From Bradyrhizobium glycinis (lineage in GTDB: Bacteria > Pseudomonadota > Alphaproteobacteria > Rhizobiales > Xanthobacteraceae), in assembly GCF_016031655.1 (NCBI RefSeq), contig NZ_JACCHQ010000005.1:1-64000 (forward strand): a DNA stretch of 64,000 nt, given 5' to 3'. Each line of letters starts with the position of its first letter. The first letter of the stretch is position 1. The position numbers and the translations under genes are program-made. This document shows positions 36,158-44,321 of this stretch, piece by piece. Under the pieces are notes generated by a model. That model searched no databases, was not told where the DNA came from, and was given only the letters and a program-made list of their open reading frames with translations.

Positions 36158-37284
36158 CCAGGCTCCTGCTTGCGCTCATCCTGCTGGTGTCGGCCGCCAG
36201 CGCCCAGGCCGCCGTCCGCATCAAGGACATCGCGGACATCAAGGGTCTGCGCGAGAACCAGATCGTCGGCTACGGCCTCGTCATCGGCCTCAACGGCACC
36301 GGCGACACGCTTCGCAACGCTCCATTCACGGAACAATCCCTGCAGTCGATGCTCGAGAACATGGGCATCAACGTCAGGAACGAGACCACGAGCACCAACA
36401 ACCCCCCGCGTCCGACCACGCTGCGCACGCGCAACGTCGCAGCCGTGATGGTGACGGCGGACCTGCCGCCTTCGATCGGGCCCGGCGAGCGCATGGACGT
36501 CACCGTATCCTCGCTCGGCGATGCGACGTCGCTGCTCGGCGGCACGCTGGTGATGACGTCGCTGCGCGCAGCGGACGGCGCCGTCTATGCAGTGGCGCAG
36601 GGCGCGATCACGGTTGCCGGTTACAGCGTCGGAGGCCAGGCGCAAAACGTCAGCCAGGGCACGCCGACGGCCGGACGCATTCCGAACGGTGCGCTGGTCG
36701 AGCGCGAGGTGCAGGGAAGCCTCCACGAGATGGAGTTCCTGGTGCTCCAGCTGAAGAACCCCGACTTCGTCACCGCAACGCGCATCCTCGACGCCGTCAA
36801 CGGCTACGCCGGCGGTCGCTACCGCGCGCAGATCGCATTCGAGCGCGACTACCGCACCATCGTGCTGTCGAAGCCGCGTCATGTCGGCCCTGTCCGCTTC
36901 CTCGCCGAGATCGGCGAATTGGTGGTCGAGCCGGATACGCCGGCGCGGGTCGTGATCAACGAGCGCACCGGCACGGTCGTGATCGGGCGCGACGTGCGGA
37001 TATCGACCGTTGCCGTGACCCATGGCAATCTGACGGTTCGCGTCACGGAGATGCCGGTGGTGTCGCAGCCGGCGCCGTTCTCGCGAGGACAGACGGTGGT
37101 CGTCCCGCAGACAATGGTCGAAGCCAACGAGGCGGGATCGCAGGTGGCGATCCTAAACGGGGTCGATCTCCAGCGCCTGGTGCGCGGGCTGAACCAGATC
37201 GGCCTGAAGCCATCGGGGATCATCGCGATCCTCCAGGCGATCAAGACGGCAGGCGCGCTCCAGGCCGACGTCATCGTGCAATGA
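36154..37284 (+). CDS. flgI: flagellar P-ring protein FlgI
   Basis: 376 residues. Signal peptide (LLLALILLVSAASAQA) then the family core: RIKDIADIKGLRENQIVGYG, LNGTGDTLRNAPFTEQSLQ, RTRNVAAVMVTADLPP, and the C-terminal LNGVDLQRLVRGLNQIGLKP. Forms the ring in the peptidoglycan layer around the rod. The 3' end overlaps a GCGCAAGC element (37286-37293) that may serve the next gene. Confidence 0.97.
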   Translation: MTRLLLALILLVSAASAQAAVRIKDIADIKGLRENQIVGYGLVIGLNGTGDTLRNAPFTEQSLQSMLENMGINVRNETTSTNNPPRPTTLRTRNVAAVMVTADLPPSIGPGERMDVTVSSLGDATSLLGGTLVMTSLRAADGAVYAVAQGAITVAGYSVGGQAQNVSQGTPTAGRIPNGALVEREVQGSLHEMEFLVLQLKNPDFVTATRILDAVNGYAGGRYRAQIAFERDYRTIVLSKPRHVGPVRFLAEIGELVVEPDTPARVVINERTGTVVIGRDVRISTVAVTHGNLTVRVTEMPVVSQPAPFSRGQTVVVPQTMVEANEAGSQVAILNGVDLQRLVRGLNQIGLKPSGIIAILQAIKTAGALQADVIVQ

Positions 37285-37351
37285 TGCGCAAGCGTCGTGC
37301 AAGCTTGGTCGCTCAATGCTCAGGTCTGAAGCGAGAATCGCACGCGGCCCG

Positions 37352-38110
37352 ATGCTGAAGTTGGATCATAGAGCCAAACTCCTCCTGCTGGCCGCGGCAA
37401 CAATGCTCGCGAGCGCTCCGCCCTCGCTCGCCTTGGACGAGGCCAAGCCGTCGAAGCCGCTCAACCTGCTCTCCTTCGCCCGCGTCCGCGCGGGTGGACC
37501 GCAGAAGCCACAGCCGCCGGCCACCGCGACACCTGGCGACAACGCTTCGACCCGGGCCACGGTATGGGCGGCCGAAGATTCGGGCCCCGCCGTCACCGGT
37601 GCGGTGCCGGAGGCGCCGACGCCTGCGCCCGCGCCAGTCCGTCCGGCCAAGCCAGGCAGCGTCACGGCGCCGCCGAAGCCTGCGCCGCCGCAGGCTGCAC
37701 CGGTCCCGGACAACGAAATCGCCCTGTTCTGCAGCAACGTCGCCGATCCCGCCGTCGACGCCAGGCTGGCCTGGCAGCTCAAGGAGCTCGAGAAGGCCGA
37801 GAGCCTGCTGCGCGAGCGCATCGCCGAAGTCGAAGCCAAGCGCGCCGAATACGAGAAGTGGATGGCGCTGCGCGACGACTTTCTGAAGAAGGCCGAAGCC
37901 AGCGTCGTTGAGATCTATTCGCGCATGAAGCCCGAAGCTGCGGCGACGCAGATCGCCGGCATGGCCGACGAGACCGCCGCCGCCGTGCTCGCCAAGCTCA
38001 GCCCGCGCAGCTCGAGCGCGATCTTCAACGAGATGGACACGGCACGCGCGGCGCATCTCGCCGACCTGCTCGGCGGCATGCGTCGCGTGGACGACGGAAA
38101 GAGCAAATAG
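37352..38110 (+). CDS. motE: MotE-type periplasmic motor chaperone
   Basis: 252 residues from the ATG that opens the signal peptide (HRAKLLLLAAATMLASAPPSLA); ATG at 37316 is an in-frame alternative. A Pro-rich linker (about 50-135) precedes a coiled coil (ELEKAESLLRERIAEVEAKR) and a C-terminal MgtE_N-like domain (IYSRMKPEAAATQIAGM, then LAKLSPRSSSAIFNEM). In Sinorhizobium MotE is the chaperone that folds MotC; motC is present here at 46321. Sits between flgI and flgH as in that genus. Confidence 0.88.
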   Translation: MLKLDHRAKLLLLAAATMLASAPPSLALDEAKPSKPLNLLSFARVRAGGPQKPQPPATATPGDNASTRATVWAAEDSGPAVTGAVPEAPTPAPAPVRPAKPGSVTAPPKPAPPQAAPVPDNEIALFCSNVADPAVDARLAWQLKELEKAESLLRERIAEVEAKRAEYEKWMALRDDFLKKAEASVVEIYSRMKPEAAATQIAGMADETAAAVLAKLSPRSSSAIFNEMDTARAAHLADLLGGMRRVDDGKSK

Positions 38111-38818
38111 ATGAATAAGCCGATCCTCATCCTCTCGCTGCTCGCGGGGTCCGTGCTTCTCGCCGGGTGCTATCATGATCCGGCCGAAGTTCTGACCGGT
38201 CCACAGATGTCGCCGGTCGGCAGCGGCCTGAGGATGCAGGTCGATCCGATCCCGGTGACGCCGCGCATGCGCACGCCCGTCAGCTACCGCTCCACCTGGG
38301 ACGACGGCACCGATCTCTACCGCGATCCCCGCGCCCGCCGCACCGGCGACGTCGTGACGGTGATCATCTCGATGCAGGACAAGGCCAAGCTCGACAACAA
38401 GACCGGCCGCTCGCGCGATTCGCAGATCAAGTTCGGGCTCGACTGGCTGATGGACGTCGCCGGATGGAGCGACACGGGCCAGGCCAACGCCAATCTCAGC
38501 ACCAACACCCAGATCAAGGGCAACGGCCAGATCGACCGCACCGAGGACATCAGGCTGTCGATCGCGGCTATCGTCACCGACGTGCTGCCGAACGGCAATA
38601 TGATGATCAGCGGTTCGCAGGAATTCCGCGTCAACACGGAGATGCGGGTGCTCAAGGTCGGCGGCATCGTGCGTCCGCGCGATATCTCGCGGGCTAACAC
38701 GATCTCCTACGACAAGATCGCCGAGGCGCGCGTGTCCTATGGCGGCCGCGGAAATCTGTCGGACGTGCAGCAGCCTGGATGGGGACACCGGATCTATGAC
38801 GCCGTGGCACCGTTCTGA
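38111..38818 (+). CDS. flgH: flagellar L-ring lipoprotein FlgH
   Basis: 235 residues. A lipoprotein signal with lipobox LLAGC (Cys about residue 20). The domain RARRTGDVVTVIISMQDKAKLDNKTG and the later GQIDRTEDIRLSIAAIVTDVLPNGNMMISG are diagnostic. Forms the outer-membrane ring. Starts 1 base after the motE stop. Confidence 0.96.
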   Translation: MNKPILILSLLAGSVLLAGCYHDPAEVLTGPQMSPVGSGLRMQVDPIPVTPRMRTPVSYRSTWDDGTDLYRDPRARRTGDVVTVIISMQDKAKLDNKTGRSRDSQIKFGLDWLMDVAGWSDTGQANANLSTNTQIKGNGQIDRTEDIRLSIAAIVTDVLPNGNMMISGSQEFRVNTEMRVLKVGGIVRPRDISRANTISYDKIAEARVSYGGRGNLSDVQQPGWGHRIYDAVAPF

Positions 38819-38860
38819 GACCGGCGCCGGCAGGGGCGCGTTCCGATGCCAGGGGACGCC

Positions 38861-39304
38861 ATGCGCCTGATCGCCGCCATCGTCGTGCTGACCCTGATCG
38901 CGATCGGCGCGGGCGCGCTTGCCGGCCTGCATCTGATCGCGACCGCCGAGCGCGTTGCCGACGCGAAGAAGAGCGCCACGCCGGCGCCGATCGCCTCGAG
39001 CTATGCCGGCAGCGCGCGGCTCAGGAAATTGTCCCCGATCGTGACCAATCTGGGCGCGCCGGCCAACAATTGGGCGCGCATCGAAGCCTCGATGGTGACC
39101 GACAGCATGAGCGACGAGGATGCCGGCATTCTGGCCGCCCATATCAGCGAGGACATCGTGACCTATCTGCGGTCGGCGACCGTTGCCCAGTTCGAGGGAT
39201 CGCGCGGGCTCCAGCATCTGCGCGACGACCTGACCGAGCGCGCCAGTATCCGCTCGTCGGGCAAGGTCCGCGAATTGATCATCGAGACGCTGGTGATCCA
39301 GTGA
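38861..39304 (+). CDS. fliL: flagellar basal body-associated protein FliL
   Basis: 147 residues from ATG preceded by AGGGGACG (an ATG 15 bases earlier is possible). One N-terminal membrane span (LIAAIVVLTLIAIGAGALAG) and a periplasmic domain (RKLSPIVTNLGAPANNWARIEA, then SSGKVRELIIETLVIQ) fit FliL, which surrounds the stator. Ends overlapping fliP by 4 bases. Confidence 0.85.
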   Translation: MRLIAAIVVLTLIAIGAGALAGLHLIATAERVADAKKSATPAPIASSYAGSARLRKLSPIVTNLGAPANNWARIEASMVTDSMSDEDAGILAAHISEDIVTYLRSATVAQFEGSRGLQHLRDDLTERASIRSSGKVRELIIETLVIQ

Positions 39305-40041
39305 GAGTGAAACTCCTGCTGCTCGCGTTGGTTCTGGTCGTGCTGCCCGAGGCCGCGCTGGCCCAGATTCCGGACCTGAATTCCCTGCTGCCGCCCGGGA
39401 ATGGCTCGACCAGCGGCCGGATCATCCAGCTGATGGCGCTGATCACGGTGCTGTCGGTGGCGCCGGGGCTGCTGATCATGGTGACGAGCTTCACGCGATT
39501 TGCGGTGGCGTTGTCGTTCCTGCGCGCCGGTCTCGGCCTCCAGACCACGCCTGCCAACCTGGTGCTGATCAGTCTCGCGCTGTTCATGACCTTCTACGTG
39601 ATGGCGCCGACCTTCGACCGCGCCTGGGAGACCGGCGTCCAGCCGCTGATGAAGAACGAGATCTCGGAAGAGGAAGCCTATCTGAAGATCACCGATCCAT
39701 TCCGCGAGTTCATGCTGGCTCATGTCCGCGATAAGGATCTCCAGACCTTCGAAGCGCTCGCCGCCGAAAGCTTCCGCAGGAAATTCGACGACAGGCGGGT
39801 CGATCTGCGCGTCATCATTCCGGCGTTCATGATCTCCGAGCTCAGGCGCTCGTTCGAGATCGGATTCCTCATCATCCTGCCGTTCCTGGTGATCGACATG
39901 ATCGTGGCGACGTTGACCATGTCGATGGGCATGATGATGATGCCGCCGACGATCCTGGCGCTGCCGTTCAAGATGCTGTTCTTCGTGCTGATCGACGGCT
40001 GGAATCTGCTGGCCTCCGGACTGGTCCGCTCGTTCTCGTGA
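39301..40041 (+). CDS. fliP: flagellar export gate protein FliP
   Basis: 246 residues. Signal sequence (KLLLLALVLVVLPEAALAQ), then LLIMVTSFTRFAVALSFLRAG near residue 65 and the C-terminal pair of spans with RRSFEIGFLIILPFLVIDMIVA and MMMMPPTILALPFKMLFFVL. Core of the FliPQR gate; fliQ and fliR lie 15 kb further on. The GTG start overlaps the fliL stop. Confidence 0.96.
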   Translation: MRVKLLLLALVLVVLPEAALAQIPDLNSLLPPGNGSTSGRIIQLMALITVLSVAPGLLIMVTSFTRFAVALSFLRAGLGLQTTPANLVLISLALFMTFYVMAPTFDRAWETGVQPLMKNEISEEEAYLKITDPFREFMLAHVRDKDLQTFEALAAESFRRKFDDRRVDLRVIIPAFMISELRRSFEIGFLIILPFLVIDMIVATLTMSMGMMMMPPTILALPFKMLFFVLIDGWNLLASGLVRSFS

Positions 40042-40065
40042 GCACCGCGAGCGCCGGCCGGCCGG

Positions 40066-40119
40066 TTATGGTTAAGCGAAAGGTGCTGGATATGGTTAGC
40101 GGCGCGTAATGTTAACCAT
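40066..40119 (+). promoter_or_regulatory. CtrA-type half-sites upstream of lafA1
   Basis: Two exact copies of the 8-base CtrA half-site TTAACCAT are present, one as its complement ATGGTTAA (40068-40075) and one direct (40112-40119). A third with one mismatch, ATGGTTAG, lies at 40092-40099. This cluster sits about 190 bases ahead of the flagellin start. CtrA binding at flagellar promoters is established in alphaproteobacteria; here it is inferred from sequence. Confidence 0.5.
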
Positions 40120-40215
40120 ATGATTTTACTGCTGAATTCAAGCTCGTCTTAATCCGGAAGCAAGATTCGGCGTGCTAGCAACACGGTACGGCGGGTTGGA
40201 CCCACACAGATCGGT

Positions 40216-40305
40216 CCAAAGGCATGATGCCGCCCTTCCGTACCGGTGGAAGCCCGGTATGTCCCCTCGTGAAAATGTAAACGCGTACATAAAGGGACAT
40301 TCGCA
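40216..40305 (+). promoter_or_regulatory. structured 5' leader of flagellin gene lafA1
   Basis: The first 51 bases (40216-40266) match the lafA2 leader at 46 positions. They contain a small GGC/GCC hairpin (40221-40231) and TACCGG/CCGGTA (40241-40259). ATGTCCC (40259-40265) can pair with GGGACAT (40294-40300), which includes the AAAGGGA ribosome site 8 bases before the ATG. The 28-base linker between these strands is unlike that of lafA2. Pairing would hide the ribosome site. Confidence 0.65.
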
Positions 40306-41214
40306 ATGTCAAGCCTGCTTACGAACTCGACTGCCATGACCGCACTCCAGACACTGCGGTCTGTGGGTTCGCAACTCTCCACCACGCAGAACCGGATCTC
40401 AACCGGCCAGCGCGTGGCCACCGCTTCGGACAACGCCGCCTATTGGTCGATCGCCACCTCGATGCGCGCCGACAACGCCGCGCTCTCCGCCGTCTCCGAC
40501 TCGCTCGGTCTGTCGGCTGCGACCGTCGACACCGAATATACCGCTCTGACCACGGTCATCGGTGACAAGGACTCCGGTCTGACCAAGCTCCAGTCGCTGC
40601 TGGTCCAGGCCAAGACCGCGGGTATCGACCGCACCAAGATCCAGGCGGACGTCACCCAGATCCAGCAGCAGATGAAGAGCACGGCCAATGCCGCGACCTT
40701 CAACGGCATCAACTGGCTGAGCACGACGACCGGCACCACACCGACGAGCTTCAGCCTGGTGTCGTCGTATTCTCGCGTCGGCGGCACGCCCACGATCGGC
40801 TCCATCACCGTGACGACTGCCAACTACACGCTCTACTCCAGCACGCAGACCGGTATCCTTGACACGGTGAGCGGCAGCGCCTCGGTCGACACGATCAACA
40901 TCGCCGCGCTGACGGACTCGGCAGCCGACCAGACCACGCTCGATGGCTACATCGCGCAGGTCACGACCGCCATCAATTCGGTGGCCGCGTCCGCCGCCAA
41001 TCTCGGTGCCGTCAAGAACCGCATTTCGACCAACACGGAGTTCGTGAAGTCGCTGATGGACTCGGTGGACCGCGGTGTCGGCCAGCTCGTCGACGCGGAC
41101 ATGAATGCGGAATCCACCCGCCTTGCCGCGCTTCAGGTTCAGCAGCAGCTCGGCGTTCAGGCGCTTTCGATCGCCAACAACAGCAGCCAGAGCATCCTGT
41201 CGCTGTTCCGCTAA
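40306..41214 (+). CDS. lafA1: flagellin, lateral type (LafA1-like)
   Basis: 302 residues. The N-terminal D0/D1 helices (MTALQTLRSVGSQLSTTQNR, then ISTGQRVATASDNAAYWSIA) and the C-terminal ones (SLMDSVDRGVGQLVDADMNA and LQVQQQLGVQALSIANNSSQ) are intact, with a short central domain of about 100 residues, so it is a small filament protein. Very similar to the next gene throughout. Size and tandem arrangement match the lateral flagellins of Bradyrhizobium. It is preceded by CtrA-type sites and a conserved leader, and followed by a strong terminator, so each flagellin is its own transcription unit. Confidence 0.96.
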   Translation: MSSLLTNSTAMTALQTLRSVGSQLSTTQNRISTGQRVATASDNAAYWSIATSMRADNAALSAVSDSLGLSAATVDTEYTALTTVIGDKDSGLTKLQSLLVQAKTAGIDRTKIQADVTQIQQQMKSTANAATFNGINWLSTTTGTTPTSFSLVSSYSRVGGTPTIGSITVTTANYTLYSSTQTGILDTVSGSASVDTINIAALTDSAADQTTLDGYIAQVTTAINSVAASAANLGAVKNRISTNTEFVKSLMDSVDRGVGQLVDADMNAESTRLAALQVQQQLGVQALSIANNSSQSILSLFR

Positions 41215-41230
41215 GACTGGATCATCGGGG

Positions 41231-41262
41231 AAGGGCCGCGCTTCTCGCAAAGCGCGGCCCTT
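41231..41262 (+). terminator. intrinsic terminator of lafA1
   Basis: A perfect 13-bp stem, AAGGGCCGCGCTT (41231-41243) with its complement (41250-41262), a 6-base loop, then TCGTTT. It ends transcription 17 bases after the lafA1 stop. Confidence 0.85.
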
Positions 41263-41329
41263 TCGTTTGGCGTGACCACGCGCGCTCAAGTTCGGCCCGC
41301 CTGTTGCGGCCGGGACACAGAGCCACAAG

Positions 41330-41341
41330 CCCCGCACAAGC
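41330..41341 (+). promoter_or_regulatory. flagellar upstream motif at lafA2
   Basis: CCCCGCACAAGC, one base from the consensus. It lies 144 bases before the ATG instead of the 42 to 57 seen at other genes, which leaves room for the ~100-base structured leader. A TTCGCTCGCTAACC segment follows; a similar TTCGGCGTGCTAGC follows CAAGA at the matching place of lafA1 (about 40161). Confidence 0.5.
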
Positions 41342-41401
41342 TTCGCTCGCTAACCTCGCCGCTACGACAGATTGGGCCTTGAACCCGCGTTTGCGGGAAG
41401 C

Positions 41402-41485
41402 CCAAAGGCATGACGCCGCTCTGTCGTACCGGTGCAAGCCCGGTATGTCCCCCAAGCTCGATTCAATCTTCAAAGGGACATCAAA
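41402..41485 (+). promoter_or_regulatory. structured 5' leader of flagellin gene lafA2
   Basis: Positions 41402-41452 align without gaps to 40216-40266. Hairpins GGC/GCC (41407-41417) and TACCGG/CCGGTA (41427-41445) are preserved, and ATGTCCC (41445-41451) again complements GGGACAT (41475-41481), covering the AAAGGGA ribosome site 4 to 5 bases before the ATG. Linker length (23) and sequence differ from lafA1, so the pairing elements are what is conserved. Confidence 0.65.
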
Positions 41486-42400
41486 ATGGGTTCTAGTCTC
41501 CTCACCAACTCCTCCGCCATGACCGCGCTCCAGACCTTGCGGTCTGTCAGCGCGCAACTCGCCACCACGCAAAACCGGATCTCCACCGGCCAGCGCGTGT
41601 CCACCGCTTCGGACAACGCCGCCTATTGGTCGATTGCGACCTCGATGCGTTCCGACAACGCCGCGCTGTCCGCGGTCTCCGACTCGCTCGGCCTGTCGGC
41701 TGCGACCGTCGACACCGAATATACCGCTCTGACCTCGGTGATCGGCGACAAGGAATCCGGCCTGACCAAGCTCCAGGCGCTGCTGGTCGAAGCCAAGACT
41801 GCCGGTATCGACCGCACCAAGATCCAGGCGGACATCACCCAGATCCAGCAGGACATGAAGCTCAAGGCCAATTCGGCCACCTTCAACGGCATCAACTGGC
41901 TGAGCACGACGACGGGTACCACTCCGACGAGCTTCAACCTCGTGTCGTCCTACTCGCGTGTCGGCGGCACGCCCACGATCGGTTCGATCACGGTGACGAC
42001 TGCCAACTACACGCTCTACTCCACGACGCAGACCGGTATCCTGGACACCGTGGCCGGCAGCGCGTCCGTCGACACGATCAACATCGCGGCGCTGACCGAC
42101 TCGGCCGCCGACCAGACCACGCTCGATGGTTACATCGCTCAGGTCACCGCTGCGATCAACTCGGTGAGCTCGGCAGCTGCCGATCTCGGTGCGGTCAAGA
42201 ACCGCATCTCGACCAACTCGGAATTCGTCAAGACCCTGATGGACTCCGTGGATCGCGGTGTCGGTCAGCTCGTCGACGCCGACATGAACGCGGAATCGAC
42301 CCGCCTGCAGGCTCTGCAGACCCAGCAACAGCTCGGCGTTCAGGCGCTCTCGATCGCCAACCAGAACAGCCAGAGCATCCTGTCGCTGTTCCGCGGCTAA
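41486..42400 (+). CDS. lafA2: flagellin, lateral type (LafA2-like)
   Basis: 304 residues starting MGSSLLTNSSAMTALQ; an in-frame ATG upstream at 41432 lies within the conserved leader and is rejected. Terminal helices are as in lafA1. The central part is also nearly the same (TPTSFNLVSSYSRVGGTPTI), and differences are scattered conservative changes, pointing to a tandem duplication held similar by selection or gene conversion. Followed by a terminator at 42418-42444. Confidence 0.96.
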   Translation: MGSSLLTNSSAMTALQTLRSVSAQLATTQNRISTGQRVSTASDNAAYWSIATSMRSDNAALSAVSDSLGLSAATVDTEYTALTSVIGDKESGLTKLQALLVEAKTAGIDRTKIQADITQIQQDMKLKANSATFNGINWLSTTTGTTPTSFNLVSSYSRVGGTPTIGSITVTTANYTLYSTTQTGILDTVAGSASVDTINIAALTDSAADQTTLDGYIAQVTAAINSVSSAAADLGAVKNRISTNSEFVKTLMDSVDRGVGQLVDADMNAESTRLQALQTQQQLGVQALSIANQNSQSILSLFRG

Positions 42401-42417
42401 GCGGCGCGTTCGAAAAC

Positions 42418-42444
42418 GACCGTGCTCCCTCAGGGAGCACGGTC
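42418..42444 (+). terminator. stem-loop after lafA2
   Basis: GACCGTGCTCCC pairs with GGGAGCACGGTC around a 3-base loop. No long T-run follows, but the 12-bp stem placed 17 bases after the stop is a probable transcript end. Beyond it, 42445-42695 holds the fliF promoter region. Confidence 0.75.
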
Positions 42445-42628
42445 CCCACCGTGATGGTGGGCGCCGACACGCGATGTGCCGGCAATCGACCTTCGTCACA
42501 CGTCTTGCGACATGCCGCAGCCGGTCAGGCTGCAATGCGCCCGAGCGCTCGCTCGCGGCTGCCAAACTAATTACGTCGCTCCGTCTTGCAAAATTGCAAC
42601 GCCTCGCCAGCGAACCCGATCATTCGCG

Positions 42629-42640
42629 CCTCGCGCAACC
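42629..42640 (+). promoter_or_regulatory. flagellar upstream motif at fliF
   Basis: CCTCGCGCAACC, two bases from the consensus CCCCGCGCAAGC, ends 55 bases before the fliF start. Weaker than the copies at flgE and the DUF1217 gene. Confidence 0.4.
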
Positions 42641-42695
42641 CTCAGACAAGGTTGGCAGCTGAGTGTCGTCACCATTCGCATTGGTACGAGGTCAT

Positions 42696-44321
42696 ATGCT
42701 CAGTCGTGCGCAGGTACAGCAACTGCTCAATAATCTGCTGGAGCTTGGGCCGCGACGCCTGATGGCCTTGGGACTGATCGGCTTTGCGGTTCTCGTCACC
42801 GTCGTCGGCGGCGCCTATTATCTCAGCCGCCCCGAGTTCGAAACGCTCTACACCGGCCTCACCCGCGAAGACGTGACGCGCATCGGCGCGGCGCTGCGCG
42901 AGCAGAACATCACCTTCGACGTCAATTCCGCCGGCGATGCGGTCTCTGTGCGTCCGAGCCAGACCATGCAGGCGCGGATGCTGCTCGCCGAGAAGGGGCT
43001 GCCGACCAGCGCCAATTCCGGTTACGAGCTGTTCGACAAGATCGGTTCGCTCGGGCTGACCTCGTTCATGCAGGAGGTCACCAAGCTGCGCGCGCTCGAA
43101 GGCGAGATCGCCCGCACCGTCCAGCTGATGAAGGGCGTGAAGGCGGCGCGTGTGCATATCGTGCTGCCGGTGCGCGGCTCGTTCCGCGCGACCCAGCAGC
43201 CGCCTTCGGCATCGGTGGTGCTGCGCACCGACGGCGCGATCGAGGCGCGTACGGCGCAGTCGATCCGGCATCTCGTCGCCGCCGCCATTCCCGGCATGAG
43301 CCGCGACAAGGTGACGGTGCTCGACGCCGACGGCTCGATGCTGCTCGCCGAAGAGGACGAGGCCAGCGCCGCGCCGACCAAGATGGCGAGCCTGCAGAAG
43401 ACGGTCAGCGGCATGGTGCAGGAGAACATCCGCAAGGCGCTGACGCCGTATCTCGGCCTCGACAATTTCGAGGTGAGTGTCGCTCCGCAGCTGTCCACCG
43501 ACAAGCGGCAGATCAACGAGACGGTCTACGATCCCGAGAACCGCGCCGAGCGCTCGGTACGGGCGGTGCGCGAGAAGGAATCCTCGCAGAACGCCGACCG
43601 TTCGTCGCCGACCACGGTGCAGCAGAATCTCCCCGACCAGCAGGTGAATGCGGGCGGCGGCAAGAACTCGAGCGAGGACAAGACCCGCCGCGAGGACGTC
43701 ACCAATTTCGAGGTCTCGTCCAAGACCACGACGACGGTCAGCGACGGCTATTCCGTCAAGAAGCTGTTCATCGCCGTCCTGGTGAATCGCGCGCGGCTGG
43801 TCGCCGATCTCGGCGACAAGAGCAACCAGGCCATCGTCGACAGCAAGCTCGCCGAGATCAGCCAGCTCGCGGCGACGGCGGGCGGACTGGACAAGGCGCG
43901 CGGCGATCAGATCCAGGTGACGGCCGTCGATTTCATCGAGGGCTCGCGTGAGCTGGCGCCGGTGCCGCCGATCAGCTTCGTCGAGATGATCAACAAGCAG
44001 CTCGGCAGCGTCATCAACGCGATCACGATCCTGGCCGTGGCTTCGATGCTGGTCTGGTTCGGGCTGCGGCCGGCGGTCAACGGCATTCTGACCCATCGCG
44101 CGGAGCAGGAGCAGGCGGAGGCGGCCGAGGCCGCCCAGCTCGAGGCCTCGGCGGCTCTTGCGCTGCCCGACGGCGAGGAGGCCGAGCTCAACCTTGTTGA
44201 AGACCTCGAAGGCAAGATGCAGCGAACGCCGCAGAAGCGGCTCGAGCAGATCGTCCGGCTCGATCAGATGCAGGCGGCGGCGATCCTTAAAGACTGGATG
44301 CGACGCGAGGAGGCGGCATGA
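42696..44321 (+). CDS. fliF: flagellar MS-ring protein FliF
   Basis: 541 residues from the ATG after ACGAGG; a GTG at 42663 would add 11 residues without a better ribosome site. Membrane spans near residues 25-45 and 445-465 bound the periplasmic ring-building motifs: YYLSRPEFETLYTGL, VRPSQTMQARMLLAEKGLP, GVKAARVHIVLP and SIRHLVAAAIPGMSRDKVTV. The C-terminal tail (QKRLEQIVRLDQMQAAAILK) binds FliG. In Sinorhizobium fliF lies before the visNR/flhB side; here it follows the flagellins. Confidence 0.96.
   Translation: MLSRAQVQQLLNNLLELGPRRLMALGLIGFAVLVTVVGGAYYLSRPEFETLYTGLTREDVTRIGAALREQNITFDVNSAGDAVSVRPSQTMQARMLLAEKGLPTSANSGYELFDKIGSLGLTSFMQEVTKLRALEGEIARTVQLMKGVKAARVHIVLPVRGSFRATQQPPSASVVLRTDGAIEARTAQSIRHLVAAAIPGMSRDKVTVLDADGSMLLAEEDEASAAPTKMASLQKTVSGMVQENIRKALTPYLGLDNFEVSVAPQLSTDKRQINETVYDPENRAERSVRAVREKESSQNADRSSPTTVQQNLPDQQVNAGGGKNSSEDKTRREDVTNFEVSSKTTTTVSDGYSVKKLFIAVLVNRARLVADLGDKSNQAIVDSKLAEISQLAATAGGLDKARGDQIQVTAVDFIEGSRELAPVPPISFVEMINKQLGSVINAITILAVASMLVWFGLRPAVNGILTHRAEQEQAEAAEAAQLEASAALALPDGEEAELNLVEDLEGKMQRTPQKRLEQIVRLDQMQAAAILKDWMRREEAA

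Noticed and set aside
37286-37293. GCGCAAGC before motE as another copy of the flagellar motif
   Set aside because: Only 8 of 12 positions match and it lies at the end of flgI within a compact operon, so an internal promoter is not supported.
40259-40300. The flagellin leader as a metabolite riboswitch
   Set aside because: No known riboswitch core is visible; the short stem covering the ribosome site and the flbT neighbour make a protein-controlled leader more likely.
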